A stretch of DNA of 64,000 bases from CAYZJV01 sp964616275. Its GTDB lineage: Bacteria > Spirochaetota > Spirochaetia > Sphaerochaetales > Sphaerochaetaceae. The notes below the pieces were generated by a model, which saw only the letters and a list, made by a program, of their open reading frames with translations, had not been told where the DNA came from and did not search any database. The stretch covers positions 5,312-69,311 of the forward strand of contig CAZTUL010000002.1 in NCBI GenBank assembly GCA_964616275.1, given 5' to 3'. The translations under genes were made by a program, and so were the position numbers. This document shows positions 26,154-35,870 of the stretch, in pieces (within the stretch, counting starts at the first letter, position 1; every line of letters begins with the position of its first letter).

Positions 26154-27567
26154 CCAACTCTGTCTTTAACGCTTTTAATTGTTCAGACAACGATACCTTG
26201 TATATATGTGGATTTATCATTCGTTTGTATGTTTTATGAAAACTATCCAAATTTTTTCTGACTTGCTTTTGTATTTCAATCAGTTTTGGAGCATGTTTAA
26301 CAATGTTACCTTCAACCATATAAGGTTTTAGAAGAGGTATAACTTTTGTAAAGTGTCCCTGCTTCAACGTGAAAAAATCTGCTTGGTTGGATGGGTGGTG
26401 AAACGTATAATCTCTATCACCACGTAAATCTTCATTTTCCAAGGTGATAAGATCACCTAATGCAGAACCATCTGCATTGAAGAATCGCCAAACTTGCTTG
26501 CATCCTGGGTTTGTAGCTTTTTCAAACGAGTTGCTTATCTTCATCGTTGGCAGCCAGGAACCGTCGGGTAATCGCCTTGCAGCTAATTTATATACGCCGT
26601 TGAGTGAACTTTGTGACCCACCAGTAACGAGATGAGTCCCAATTCCCCATGAATCAATGGGAACTTCATCATGCTTCAGGTTTTCAATAATCTCTTCGGT
26701 TAAATCATTAGAAACATAAATACGCGTATCATGTAATCCCGCTGCATCCAGTTTTCTCCGAATTTCACGTGAAAGGTAACTCAAGTCTCCACTGTCTATG
26801 CGGACACCGCAGGATTTGCCTTTGGACTGTAATTCTTTGGCAACGATAATGGCATGTTCTATGCCCGATCCTAACGTGTCATAGGTATCTATGAGAAGAA
26901 TAGTGTGGTCGGGATAAATTTCTGCATATGCTCTGAATGCATCGAGCTCATTTTCAAACGCCATTACCCAGGAATGAGCCATGGTACCAGCTACAGGTAT
27001 GCCAAAAATCTTTCCCGCAAGTGTGTTGCTCGTTGCACTGCAACCCCCGATAAAAGCAGCTCTCGATGCTGATATTGCACCATCCGGTCCCTGAGCTCTT
27101 CTAAGTCCGAATTCCATGATTTCACCACCTTCCGATGCATGATACACACGGGAGGCTTTCGTTGCGATGAGTGATTGGAAGTTGATTGTATTCAATAGCA
27201 TTCCCTCAATAAGCTGTGCTTCCATCATAGGTGCATCAACCTTAATGAGTGGTTCACCAGGGAATACCACGGAACCCTCATCCATCGCGTAAATTGTGCC
27301 GGTAAATCTAAAATCCATCAGATATTCAAGGAATTCCTCCTTAAACTTCCCTAGGGAGCGAAGATACTCTATATCACGCTTGCTAAAGGTAAATGCTTCT
27401 ATTTTTTTAAGTAAATCATTCAAGCCTGCAAATACCACATATCCGCCATTAAAAGGATTCGTCCTATAGAACATATCAAACACTACGCGAGAATCTTTCT
27501 TGGTTAAGAAGTATCCCTGCATCATGGTAAGCTCATAAAAATCTGTAGAAAGAGCTGAAAGTGTCAT
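26119..27567 (-). CDS. pncB: Nicotinate phosphoribosyltransferase
   Basis: 482 residues; joins nicotinate to PRPP, giving nicotinate mononucleotide for NAD salvage. Seen are STDFYELTMMQGYFL near residue 7, NPFNGGYVVFAGL near 32, EFGLRRAQGPDGAISASRAAFIGG near 150 (with the phosphoribosyl-binding residues), and SGDLSYLSREIR near 252. The C-terminal region NPGCKQVWRFF matches long-form bacterial enzymes. A GGGGG-rich site precedes ATG 27567. It lies 10 bases after serS on the minus strand and is the last gene of that run. Confidence 0.93.
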   Translation of the reverse strand: MTLSALSTDFYELTMMQGYFLTKKDSRVVFDMFYRTNPFNGGYVVFAGLNDLLKKIEAFTFSKRDIEYLRSLGKFKEEFLEYLMDFRFTGTIYAMDEGSVVFPGEPLIKVDAPMMEAQLIEGMLLNTINFQSLIATKASRVYHASEGGEIMEFGLRRAQGPDGAISASRAAFIGGCSATSNTLAGKIFGIPVAGTMAHSWVMAFENELDAFRAYAEIYPDHTILLIDTYDTLGSGIEHAIIVAKELQSKGKSCGVRIDSGDLSYLSREIRRKLDAAGLHDTRIYVSNDLTEEIIENLKHDEVPIDSWGIGTHLVTGGSQSSLNGVYKLAARRLPDGSWLPTMKISNSFEKATNPGCKQVWRFFNADGSALGDLITLENEDLRGDRDYTFHHPSNQADFFTLKQGHFTKVIPLLKPYMVEGNIVKHAPKLIEIQKQVRKNLDSFHKTYKRMINPHIYKVSLSEQLKALKTELVIQGRMRTSRD

Positions 27568-27577
27568 GCTGACCCCC

Positions 27578-28858
27578 TTAACGCTTGCCGGTAATTTCTG
27601 AGAACCCGGTGTACGGTACGAGATTTTTCGGTATGCCTATGGAACCATCCTCCCGTTGGAAATTTTCCATGATTGCAACTAATGCACGAGATACAGCAAT
27701 CGCGGTACCATTGAGCAGGTGTACGTAATTTGTTTTCCCCTCACTGTCTCTATAGCGAATGTTGAGTCTTCGTGCCTGATAGTCGGTACAGTTGCTCGTA
27801 CTTGTAACTTCTCCATACTCTCCATCAGATCCTCTTCCCGGCATCCATGCTTCAATATCAAACTTTCGGTATGCGGGAGCTCCGAGATCCCCCGTACAGG
27901 TATCGACCACTCGGTACGGAATTTCCAATCCCTGAAAAATATGCTCTTCAATCGTCAGGAGCTCTTGGTGGATTGAATCAGAATCTTCAGGATGGGCGTA
28001 TACGAACATTTCAACCTTTGAAAATTGATGCACCCTGTAGAGCCCCTTCGAGTATTGACCAGCTCCACCAGCCTCTCTTCTGAAGCAATGGGAGAGTCCT
28101 GCAAGCTTAATAGGCAAATCACTTTCAGAAAGAATTTTCCCCGCATGATATCCACCGAGAGTGATTTCCGCAGTACCTACCAGACAGGTGTCCGTACCTT
28201 CAATGGTGTAAATGTTACTCTCTTCACCTCGAGGGTTGAACCCAATTCCTTCCAACACCTCTTCACGTGCAATGTCGGGTGTTATGGTGGGAGTAAAACC
28301 ACGTTGCCGTAACAGGTCAAGTGCATAACGTTCTAAAGCAAGTTCGAGAATTACTGCCTCGTTTTTTAGGTAATAGAACTTAGCACCGGATACTCGCGTA
28401 GCAGTATCAAAATCAATGAGATCTAATGCTTCACCTAGTTGCACATGATCTTTGGGTGCAAATGAAAATTGAGTGGGATTTCCCCAGCGTTTGATTTCAA
28501 GATTATCTGTGTCGAGTTTCCCAATTGGAGCTTCGGGATGAGCATAGTTTGGAATTGTTTTTGCAAGATTAAGATAGTTCTGTTCTACTTTTTGCAGTTG
28601 TTCCTCTTTTTGAGCAATCTCTTCTTTAAGAGCTTTTCCTTCTGCAATTAACGTTTGTCGAGTCTCCTGGTCGAGTTTTTGTTTCATGCGAGCAGCATTC
28701 TCATTTCGTTTTGCTCGAAGCATTTCACTCTCCTGTAAGAGAGAAGAGCGTGTATCCTGAAGTTCAATCAATGTGTCTAAATCTACATGCATGCCTCTAT
28801 GAGCAATATTTGCAGCAATCTCATCTTTTCTTGTTTTCAATTCTTTTATATCAATCAT
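27578..28858 (-). CDS. serS: Seryl-tRNA synthetase
   Basis: 426 residues, the usual bacterial length. The N-terminal tRNA-binding antiparallel coiled coil spans about 28-105. The class II catalytic domain shows motif 2, CFRREAGGAGQYSKGLYRVH near residue 266, and motif 3, LNGTAIAVSRALVAIMENF near 382, together with the serine/AMP region TSNCTDYQARRLNIRY. GAGGAA precedes ATG 28858. It lies 19 bases after proC on the minus strand. It charges tRNA-Ser and, where selenocysteine is used, tRNA-Sec. Confidence 0.97.
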   Translation of the reverse strand: MIDIKELKTRKDEIAANIAHRGMHVDLDTLIELQDTRSSLLQESEMLRAKRNENAARMKQKLDQETRQTLIAEGKALKEEIAQKEEQLQKVEQNYLNLAKTIPNYAHPEAPIGKLDTDNLEIKRWGNPTQFSFAPKDHVQLGEALDLIDFDTATRVSGAKFYYLKNEAVILELALERYALDLLRQRGFTPTITPDIAREEVLEGIGFNPRGEESNIYTIEGTDTCLVGTAEITLGGYHAGKILSESDLPIKLAGLSHCFRREAGGAGQYSKGLYRVHQFSKVEMFVYAHPEDSDSIHQELLTIEEHIFQGLEIPYRVVDTCTGDLGAPAYRKFDIEAWMPGRGSDGEYGEVTSTSNCTDYQARRLNIRYRDSEGKTNYVHLLNGTAIAVSRALVAIMENFQREDGSIGIPKNLVPYTGFSEITGKR

Positions 28859-28877
28859 GTAATTCCTCGTTGTTGTA

Positions 28878-29672
28878 TTACTGTTTTGCTCTCAGTTCCA
28901 TTTCGATTGCACCCTGGCTCGCTGCTTCAACCGATTCCATGAGTGTTCCGGAAAACCCCTGTTCATATAAAACCTGCATGGTCTTCACCGTTAGTCCGGC
29001 AGGAGAACACACCTGTGTGAGAAGTTCCTGGGGGTGACGTTTTGTTTGACGAACCAGTGCCGTTGCACTTTCAACGGTGTCGCTGATTAACGAGAGTGCG
29101 GTGGTGTAGGGAAGCCCTTCATGCACTCCTCCCATTGCAATCCCATGTAGGAATTCAAATGCAGTGGCAATTGCAGAGCCTGATACGCCGATGAATGCTG
29201 AAAAAAGATGTTCCGGTAATAGATGTGCTGAGCCGAACGACTGTGAAAAATGTAGCACGATATCCTGCAATTCCAAAGAAGCTTCCGGATGCACAGCTAC
29301 TGCAGTAACTGCCTTTTGTATTGATGCAGCAATATTTGGCATGATACGAGCTATATTCTTTGAGTTAACATAGGTACTTAATGTATCTAAAGAAATACCG
29401 GCAGCAATAGAAATCCACAATTTCCCGTCGTACTTTCGCAATTCTGGTGCCAAACTCGGAAGCACTTGGGGTTTTACTGCAAGTACAACAATATCGGCTT
29501 TTTCCATAAGTTCATCGAATGAACATGCTTGAGCCCCAGTTGTTTGAGCAGCTTGTTGCGCAACATGTGTCTGAATATCATATACAAGTACGTTCCATGT
29601 GTTTGTGGGCACAACACTATGAAGAATTGCTCCTCCCATATTTCCACATCCAATAAATCCCATGGTTTTCAT
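28878..29672 (-). CDS. proC: Pyrroline-5-carboxylate reductase
   Basis: 264 residues; last step of proline synthesis. The N-terminal Rossmann motif is GFIGCGNMGGAIL (residues 4-16). VVLAVKPQVL near 62 and the C-terminal helical dimer domain with TVESATALVRQTKRHPQELLTQVCSPAGLT (split in the middle here by natural variation in length only) complete the family pattern. I chose ATG 29672 because AGGAG lies 7 bases upstream; an in-frame start 12 codons earlier falls within 1 base pair of the end of trmL and has no site. With proA and proB 4-7 kb away, the proline route is complete in this window. Confidence 0.95.
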   Translation of the reverse strand: MKTMGFIGCGNMGGAILHSVVPTNTWNVLVYDIQTHVAQQAAQTTGAQACSFDELMEKADIVVLAVKPQVLPSLAPELRKYDGKLWISIAAGISLDTLSTYVNSKNIARIMPNIAASIQKAVTAVAVHPEASLELQDIVLHFSQSFGSAHLLPEHLFSAFIGVSGSAIATAFEFLHGIAMGGVHEGLPYTTALSLISDTVESATALVRQTKRHPQELLTQVCSPAGLTVKTMQVLYEQGFSGTLMESVEAASQGAIEMELRAKQ

Positions 29673-29692
29673 AGGTGACTCCTTTTTTATTG

Positions 29693-30196
29693 TTAAAACT
29701 GCTCCCAAGTGAGCCTATGCAGCTCTCCTTGCGATTCGAGTGAGGAGAATTGCATTTGCCGCTCATATTCATACGCTCCTACAGCGACACTATTTGATAA
29801 ATTCAGTGATCGGGCATGCTCCCTCATCGGGATACGGATACACTGAGAAGGATAACGGATGAGAATTGACTCACTGATACCTGCCGACTCTTTTCCAAAT
29901 ACTAAGAAAGCATCTGTTCCATAGGCAACATCCGCATATGTCTGACGAGCTTTCGTGGTAAAAAACCAGAGTGGATCGTTTCCATGTTCGGCGAAAAAGG
30001 TTTCAATAGAATCATGATGTCGGACATCGAGCAAATGCCAATAATCCAGTCCCGCACGTCTCACCTGTTTATCTGTTATAGTGAATCCAAGGGGATGAAC
30101 AAGATGCAGTGTCGCTCCTAATGCAGCACAGGTCCGGGCAATATTTCCCGTATTCTGAGGGATTTCTGGTTCAAAAAGCACAATATGCAACGCCAT
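29693..30196 (-). CDS. trmL: tRNA (cytidine(34)-2'-O)-methyltransferase
   Basis: A 167-residue SPOUT methyltransferase. The knot motifs are PEIPQNTGNIARTCAALGA near residue 10, FLVFGKESAGI near 97, and IPMREHARSLNLSNSVAVGAYE near 125. These form the AdoMet-binding trefoil knot. Length is typical of TrmL/YibK. It methylates the wobble ribose of tRNA-Leu isoacceptors. It starts the run that continues with proC, serS and pncB on the minus strand; about 90 bases separate it from dinB, with no clear promoter. Confidence 0.93.
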   Translation of the reverse strand: MALHIVLFEPEIPQNTGNIARTCAALGATLHLVHPLGFTITDKQVRRAGLDYWHLLDVRHHDSIETFFAEHGNDPLWFFTTKARQTYADVAYGTDAFLVFGKESAGISESILIRYPSQCIRIPMREHARSLNLSNSVAVGAYEYERQMQFSSLESQGELHRLTWEQF

Positions 30197-30286
30197 AATT
30201 AGCGATCACTCCTCACATCTGCGTGTTCTCGTTACTGTATCACCAATTTCAAGAAGCCTGCAAGAGGAGCTTCATATGTGTTTCTC

Positions 30287-31474
30287 TCAATCCTTTTCAT
30301 TACTTTGATTATTTTCGGGAGTATTGAGGAGACTTGCTTTTTTCAGTGAACGACCTTTTGTTCTCAGTGCGAGAACCGTACGCTCTAAATCCTGCTTACG
30401 TTTAAAGGGATCCTCAAATAATTCCTGCTGAACAATTAAAGGTGTTTGGTAGACATTATGTAAACCCACACCTATGAGTCGTACGGGTTGTGGTTCCCTC
30501 CATTTTTTTACTAACAGATCTTTTGCTTCTTCATACACCTGTTCTGCAGAGTAGATGGGATTTTCTACTGTTTTTTGTGCAGAGATCGTAGTAAAGTCGC
30601 TAAATCGTAATTTTATTGCTACCGTATGGGCACTTACTTGCTCTTCAAGTGCTCTGAACATGATTTCATGACTCATAGCAAGGAGGTTCTGTTCAAGCAC
30701 TGTAGTTTTTTTAACATCAACAGGGAATGTCATTTCTGTGCTGATTGAACGTGATTTCGTTATTCCTGTATGTACACCCGGATCAATTCCCCTGCAGACT
30801 TTATAAAGGTATGCTCCAGTAGCCTCTCCAAACATGTTTTTCAAATGGAGTTCAGAATAGGTACGAAGTTGTGGAACAGTAGTAATGTGGTGTTTTGCTA
30901 AGTTGGAAAGTGTGGTATCGCCAATTCCCCAGAGTTTTTGTAGTCCCACCGCATCTACAAAAGCGATCTCCTTTCCCTCTGATACTCGGCAGAGACCGTC
31001 GGGTTTATCATAATCACTTGCCATTTTTGCAATAAATCTACTAGGACCTATCCCCACACTAATTATCAGACCAGTCTCATTTTTAATACGTTGCTTGAGT
31101 AGGATTCCTGCCTCTCTCGGTTTCCCGAAGAGTCGCTCAGTACCTGTCATATCGAGAAATGCTTCATCTATGGAAATTTGTTGAACTAGCGGACTAAAAG
31201 TGGAAAGTATGGCAATCACCTGGCGGCTCACCTCGCTGTATCGATTCATTCTGCCTGGGACAAATATGCCTTGTGGACACAACTTTTTCGCTTGATATGT
31301 TGGCATTGCCGAATGGACACCATAGGCACGTGCCTCGTAGGAGCAGGCAGAAACCACACCACGATTACTTTGTCCTCCCACAATCACCGGTTTTCCACGA
31401 TATTCTGCGTGGTCAAGCTGCTCGACCGATGCATAAAATGCATCCATATCTACATGAAACCAGACAATTTGCAC
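30287..31474 (-). CDS. dinB: DNA polymerase IV (Y family)
   Basis: A 395-residue translesion polymerase. Catalytic residues are seen in HVDMDAFYASVEQ near residue 7 and SIDEAFLDMT near 102 (the Asp-Glu pair). Thumb helix-hairpin-helix and little-finger regions follow, with the steric-gate Phe in DAFYAS. VQQELFEDP near 357 is a likely sliding-clamp-binding motif. It lies only four bases after ddl on the minus strand, so it is probably co-transcribed with murE and ddl rather than under a dedicated SOS promoter; I see no LexA box. Confidence 0.95.
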   Translation of the reverse strand: MQIVWFHVDMDAFYASVEQLDHAEYRGKPVIVGGQSNRGVVSACSYEARAYGVHSAMPTYQAKKLCPQGIFVPGRMNRYSEVSRQVIAILSTFSPLVQQISIDEAFLDMTGTERLFGKPREAGILLKQRIKNETGLIISVGIGPSRFIAKMASDYDKPDGLCRVSEGKEIAFVDAVGLQKLWGIGDTTLSNLAKHHITTVPQLRTYSELHLKNMFGEATGAYLYKVCRGIDPGVHTGITKSRSISTEMTFPVDVKKTTVLEQNLLAMSHEIMFRALEEQVSAHTVAIKLRFSDFTTISAQKTVENPIYSAEQVYEEAKDLLVKKWREPQPVRLIGVGLHNVYQTPLIVQQELFEDPFKRKQDLERTVLALRTKGRSLKKASLLNTPENNQSNEKD

Positions 31475-31478
31475 AGGA

Positions 31479-32618
31479 CTACTCCACAGCTACAGTCTTT
31501 CGATCGGTTCGTCGAGTATAGGTATCAAAACCTTCTTCGATCAGCACCGAAAGAAGGCGAGGCCAATCATAGCCCATGGATTGAGCAAGTTTAGGGAAAT
31601 GACTTGTAGCGGTCATTCCCGGAATAGTATTTATTTCGTTGAAATAGATGGCCTTCTCCTCAGGGAGGTAGAAAAAATCGATTCGAGCATATCCCTCTAC
31701 ACCAATTATCCGTGCAAGTTCCAATGCATATGAGGAAACAGCCTGTGCAATTCCAGTAGGTACATCGGCAGGAATCTGCATAAAGGCACAATGGTCACTA
31801 AGGTATTTCTGTTCGTAGGTGACCAGCTTGTGCTGCTCTTTCAAAGGATCAATGAGCATGCCTGGGTCGCTGACGCTGATTGAGTTTCCTTCGGTAACGA
31901 CTGCAACCTCAAGTTCTTGCATATGTTCCAGATAGGGTTCAATCATAATGTACTGACTTAAAACAGCTACCTCGTTGAGAGCTTCCCATACTGTTTTCTC
32001 ATTAACTGGAGAAACTACGGTTACACCAATTGAAGAGCCTCCATCTTCCGGTTTCACTACTATCTTTGTTCCGATACGGTCATGAATCTCCTGAACAAGC
32101 TGAACCATATATGGATCTTGATCTCCCTGCAAAGTATGAAGTTTTCTTCGCTCTACAACCATCGCAGGCAGTGTCGGTACAGAAATTTCTCCTGCAAGGA
32201 TTTTTGTGGTAAATTTTCTCATTCCATTCGCAGAGGCCTCTACACTGCAGCCTATACAGGGTATATGAGCCATGTCGAGAAGCCCCTGCACTTTACCATC
32301 TTCTCCTCCGTAGCCATGAGCAAGAGGGAACGCAATATCTACCTGGATTTTTTCTCCATTAGCGAGTTTGAATATTCCAAGTCCTGCACGAATAACTACC
32401 TCTTCAGCCGGGATAAAATCACCCGTAAGGGCAATTGGTGACGATGTAATCTCATTCGTGTGCAAAGACCAACGACCATGCCGCGAAATTGCGATGGGAA
32501 TAGGGGTGTATCCACTTTTCACCAGTTGCTCACACACCGTACTTGCAGAACGACATGAGACTTTATGTTCTACTGACTCTCCACCATATAAAATAGCCAC
32601 ATGAAACTGCTTATGCAT
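31479..32618 (-). CDS. ddl: D-alanine--D-alanine ligase
   Basis: A 379-residue ATP-grasp ligase making the D-Ala-D-Ala dipeptide of the peptidoglycan stem. Seen are VAILYGGESVEHKVSCRSA near residue 7, GYGGEDGKVQGLLDM near 90, KPEDGGSSIGVTVV near 180, and YARIDFFYL...YFNEINTIPGMT near 305-330 with the metal-binding Glu and Asn. ATG 32618 is chosen because GGGAG sits 7 bases upstream and it overlaps the end of murE by eight bases; a start 30 codons earlier lies well inside murE. Confidence 0.95.
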   Translation of the reverse strand: MHKQFHVAILYGGESVEHKVSCRSASTVCEQLVKSGYTPIPIAISRHGRWSLHTNEITSSPIALTGDFIPAEEVVIRAGLGIFKLANGEKIQVDIAFPLAHGYGGEDGKVQGLLDMAHIPCIGCSVEASANGMRKFTTKILAGEISVPTLPAMVVERRKLHTLQGDQDPYMVQLVQEIHDRIGTKIVVKPEDGGSSIGVTVVSPVNEKTVWEALNEVAVLSQYIMIEPYLEHMQELEVAVVTEGNSISVSDPGMLIDPLKEQHKLVTYEQKYLSDHCAFMQIPADVPTGIAQAVSSYALELARIIGVEGYARIDFFYLPEEKAIYFNEINTIPGMTATSHFPKLAQSMGYDWPRLLSVLIEEGFDTYTRRTDRKTVAVE

Positions 32619-34128
32619 GCTCTTTCTCCCATTCATGTGCCAATTGTAGCACAGTTTCAGATTCGTTCCATGCGATGGACCGATTTCTATACTGAATGGT
32701 GCGCTCATGACTTTTTGCCAATAGCAAAAGCACGTCTCCCTGTTTACAGTAGGACAGAGCCTGTCTTATTGCCTCTTTTCTGTCGTGTATGCGAAATATT
32801 TCAGGTGGTGACAGGGTGCTGATAATTCCCCTTTCCAGATCATCAAGTATTTGTTCAGGCGACTCTCCCCGGGGATCTTCATCGGTAAGAAAAACTGCAT
32901 GACACCATGTTGCTGCAACATTTCCCATAGGCTCTCTCTTGCTTCTATCACGTTCTCCGGCAGCTCCGAACAGCGCAATTATACGAGCATGTGGAAGGTG
33001 TTCGCGGATATGACTGAACAGGAACTTGAAGGCCTGTTCCGTGTGAGCAAAGTCAACAATGATCATAAAAGGGAATGAGGTTTTAATCTCTTCGAATCTT
33101 CCAGCAATTCTCGGTAGCACACCAGTTTCTTTTGACCATAATGAAAGCGAAGAAGGCAGTGAAACGAATGAACCCAGCAGAGCTCCGAGAGCGTTCTCAG
33201 CGTAACAAGACTGGCCATAGGGCAGGGTGATGTGTTTCACTTGACGATTAAAGGCGACTTCAATAGTTCTCGAAAAAAGTGTGGCACACACTGTTCGTGC
33301 AGTAAGCGCAGCGTGTGTTGTCTGGTCACTCCATGCATAGGTATACACAGTTACAGATGATTTTTTTGCTGCATATACCTCATCTAGATAGACAAAATCG
33401 TGTGGAATCACTACCCATCCGTTTTCCTGAACTTGTCGAACTAAATTCATTTTTGCATCAACATATCGTTCTACGGTTCCATGAAACTCCAGATGTTCTC
33501 GTGTTATGGGGGTGAGAATTGCACCAGAGAAAGAAATATCTATCAGGCGGGCTCCTTCAGAGGAAAGGCCATGGCTTGTTGTCTCTAAAACTACCGTATT
33601 ACAATTCTGTTTTCTGCACCGTGAGAGAAATTGGTATAATTCTGGTGCTTCGGGTGTACTTTGTCGATATGGACTGACTACTTTTCCCTTTCCATCATCC
33701 AGAGAGACTGTAGTAAGCAATCCACATTTCTGGTCACTTGCTGTGTATAGATACCAAAGAAATTCACAGGTCGTTGATTTTCCATCCGTTCCTGTTACTC
33801 CAATTATCTGTTCTGGTAGCGGTCCTGCTAGTGCTCTACTGAACAGAGAAGCGAGTCTTCTTGGATGCGGATGTATTATGTAGAGAACTTCAGGGTGGTA
33901 TGCAGCAATACTATGTTCAAGCACTACAGCCCTGGCACCTCGAAGAATTGCTTCCTCAATAAAACTGTGTCCGTCAACGTGTTTCCCAGTTAGAGCGATG
34001 TATAAGGAATTTTCAGAGCACGTTTGTGCTGAGAATGTGATATGATTGATGTAAGGGTCCGAATTGCCCATAATTCTACATTCAGAACGGACCTTGTCAT
34101 TTGTCCATAACACTGATAATCTTTTCAT
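32611..34128 (-). CDS. murE: UDP-N-acetylmuramoyl-L-alanyl-D-glutamate ligase, MurE type
   Basis: A 505-residue Mur ligase adding the third residue of the peptidoglycan stem. The ATP loop is GVTGTDGKSTTCEFLWYLY near residue 99; TPEAPELYQFL, EVSSHGL-like ETTSHGLSSEGARL near 185, and the C-terminal domain (ALFGAAGERDRSKR) are present. The amino-acid selection motif reads TDEDPRGESP, where E. coli has DNPR for meso-diaminopimelate. An EDPR/DDPR-like motif points to another diamino acid such as lysine or ornithine; ornithine is known in spirochaetal walls. ATG 34128 follows an AAAGGG site. It heads the murE-ddl-dinB run. Confidence 0.92.
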   Translation of the reverse strand: MKRLSVLWTNDKVRSECRIMGNSDPYINHITFSAQTCSENSLYIALTGKHVDGHSFIEEAILRGARAVVLEHSIAAYHPEVLYIIHPHPRRLASLFSRALAGPLPEQIIGVTGTDGKSTTCEFLWYLYTASDQKCGLLTTVSLDDGKGKVVSPYRQSTPEAPELYQFLSRCRKQNCNTVVLETTSHGLSSEGARLIDISFSGAILTPITREHLEFHGTVERYVDAKMNLVRQVQENGWVVIPHDFVYLDEVYAAKKSSVTVYTYAWSDQTTHAALTARTVCATLFSRTIEVAFNRQVKHITLPYGQSCYAENALGALLGSFVSLPSSLSLWSKETGVLPRIAGRFEEIKTSFPFMIIVDFAHTEQAFKFLFSHIREHLPHARIIALFGAAGERDRSKREPMGNVAATWCHAVFLTDEDPRGESPEQILDDLERGIISTLSPPEIFRIHDRKEAIRQALSYCKQGDVLLLLAKSHERTIQYRNRSIAWNESETVLQLAHEWEKEHA

Positions 34129-34199
34129 CGGATACCCTTTTCCAGTCATCGTATCAGCGTTCATTCCGTTTTACAAGCTGGTGAGCTTAAGGAGTCTAA

Positions 34200-35870
34200 G
34201 TGGCAATTTCGTTACCACGCTATGAGACAGACCAACTTATCTCTGTAATTGGAAGCAAACGTCCTATAGCTGAACACCTTCGTATCATACTCTCCAGCCT
34301 GGCTGAACACGCGAAGCATACGCTGTTTCTCGATCCATTTTGTGGATCTGGTACGGTATCACGAATTGCAAGAAGTTTAGGTTTCTCTGTTCGAGCAAGC
34401 GACTTGGAACCATTTTCATTCATTATCAACCATGTGTACCTCACATTGTCACATGATGACTTGCTGCCACTTTTCACTGAGATGGGGGGAATTGACGCGT
34501 ATCTTTCTTTACTTAATCTTGAAGGATTGTATGCATCGTTAGAGCGGGACAATCTGTCACATGCTTACCTGAGTAGACACTATGCTCCTCAATCTGATAC
34601 CCACTTTGATGCGAATAAAGAACGTCTCTTTTTTACACCAGGTAATGCACGATTTATTGATGCAGTTCGGGACGAAATTGAACATGCATGGTTAGAGAAA
34701 CGAATTACTGCAAGAGAGAAGGCTATTCTCCTCACTTCAATCATCTACGAAGCTTCTCGAAAAGCAAATACTTCGGGTTCCTTCACTGCTTACCATAAGC
34801 GTTTCACGACCGAGCGAGGAAAGCCGCGAACGCGTATCGTTGAACCATGCCAGCTGCGTGCTCCTGTACTCCCGGATGTGCAATCTTCTCCGCCTGGAGA
34901 GATGTTCCTCTGTGAGGCTTCGGACCTGGTTAAGCGATATAGTGCGGACATCTGTTATCTTGATCCGCCAGCAACAGTGCATCAATACGGGAGTGCCTAT
35001 CACTTACTCAATTCAATTACGTTGTGGGATAATTACACGCCATCAAATCGTGTCGATGCCAACGGTAAATTGCGTGACCGTTCCGGGATTCGAACAGACT
35101 GGAAAAAGACTCATAGTCCCTTCTGTTCTTTACAGCATGCCGATGCAGCTTTTGTTCATCTTCTCAACTCGATTGATGCTCGTCATATAGTTCTCACATA
35201 TCCATCCGATGGCATCGTGAGTGCAGAGCGAATCTATGAACTGCTACAAATTCGAAATAGTCCTGTCACGGTACTTCCCCTCTATAAACGAAATCGCGGA
35301 GGACCACAGGGAAATCACGGAAAAAAACAAATTGAACAGGTGTTTATAACTGGCAAAACCGCATCGCTTGCAATCTCGGTGGGAAAAGGACTCGAATTAC
35401 TTCCACTTTTTGAACGACTCGATGTACTCACGCAATCGGTTTTTAAGAGTGTGATTACTCTTGATCCGTTTTCTTTTATTGGTGGAATAATACTTGATGG
35501 TTTACCCGGCATAGAGGTTCTTATGGCGATTTCGGAGAACGAGCTGGCACACCATATAGATTATTTGGAGAAGCAAAGATGCAGTTCCGATGAAGAGGCT
35601 ATGAGTATATTGTTTCTCTCTTGCGTGCAGAAAAATCCATTCACCGATGGTGCTGAACGTGCCCGACTTGAAAAACGGCTATTTAGTCTCTTGCGTCGAC
35701 ACCTGGAACATACAGGTGAAAAAGAAAAACCAAAGGTGCTCGCACGATTTTTGCAGCTCTTAGAACAGGTCGGTCCCACCGATGTCACCACCTCTCCCAT
35801 GATTCAACGATTGTTTTCTTTCCTGAAAATAGCCTATGATGAAAGTGCGGAGGACTCTCGTGAACCATAG
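34200..35870 (+). CDS. Orphan adenine-specific DNA methyltransferase (D12-like)
   Basis: A 556-residue protein. The N-terminal half is a class I methyltransferase: GSKRPIAEHL near residue 18, AdoMet motif LDPFCGSGTVSRIARSLGF near 49, acidic ASDLEP near 71, and motif IV as DICYLDPPATVHQYGSAYH near 254. Motif IV thus reads DPPA, where adenine methylases usually have DPPY/DPPF. The C-terminal part (about 390-556) has no domain I recognise and is largely helical. It starts at GTG 34200 with AAGGAG. No restriction gene is adjacent, so it is an orphan methylase or a methyltransferase with another target. Its end overlaps the barrel-protein gene. Confidence 0.75.
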   Translation: MAISLPRYETDQLISVIGSKRPIAEHLRIILSSLAEHAKHTLFLDPFCGSGTVSRIARSLGFSVRASDLEPFSFIINHVYLTLSHDDLLPLFTEMGGIDAYLSLLNLEGLYASLERDNLSHAYLSRHYAPQSDTHFDANKERLFFTPGNARFIDAVRDEIEHAWLEKRITAREKAILLTSIIYEASRKANTSGSFTAYHKRFTTERGKPRTRIVEPCQLRAPVLPDVQSSPPGEMFLCEASDLVKRYSADICYLDPPATVHQYGSAYHLLNSITLWDNYTPSNRVDANGKLRDRSGIRTDWKKTHSPFCSLQHADAAFVHLLNSIDARHIVLTYPSDGIVSAERIYELLQIRNSPVTVLPLYKRNRGGPQGNHGKKQIEQVFITGKTASLAISVGKGLELLPLFERLDVLTQSVFKSVITLDPFSFIGGIILDGLPGIEVLMAISENELAHHIDYLEKQRCSSDEEAMSILFLSCVQKNPFTDGAERARLEKRLFSLLRRHLEHTGEKEKPKVLARFLQLLEQVGPTDVTTSPMIQRLFSFLKIAYDESAEDSREP

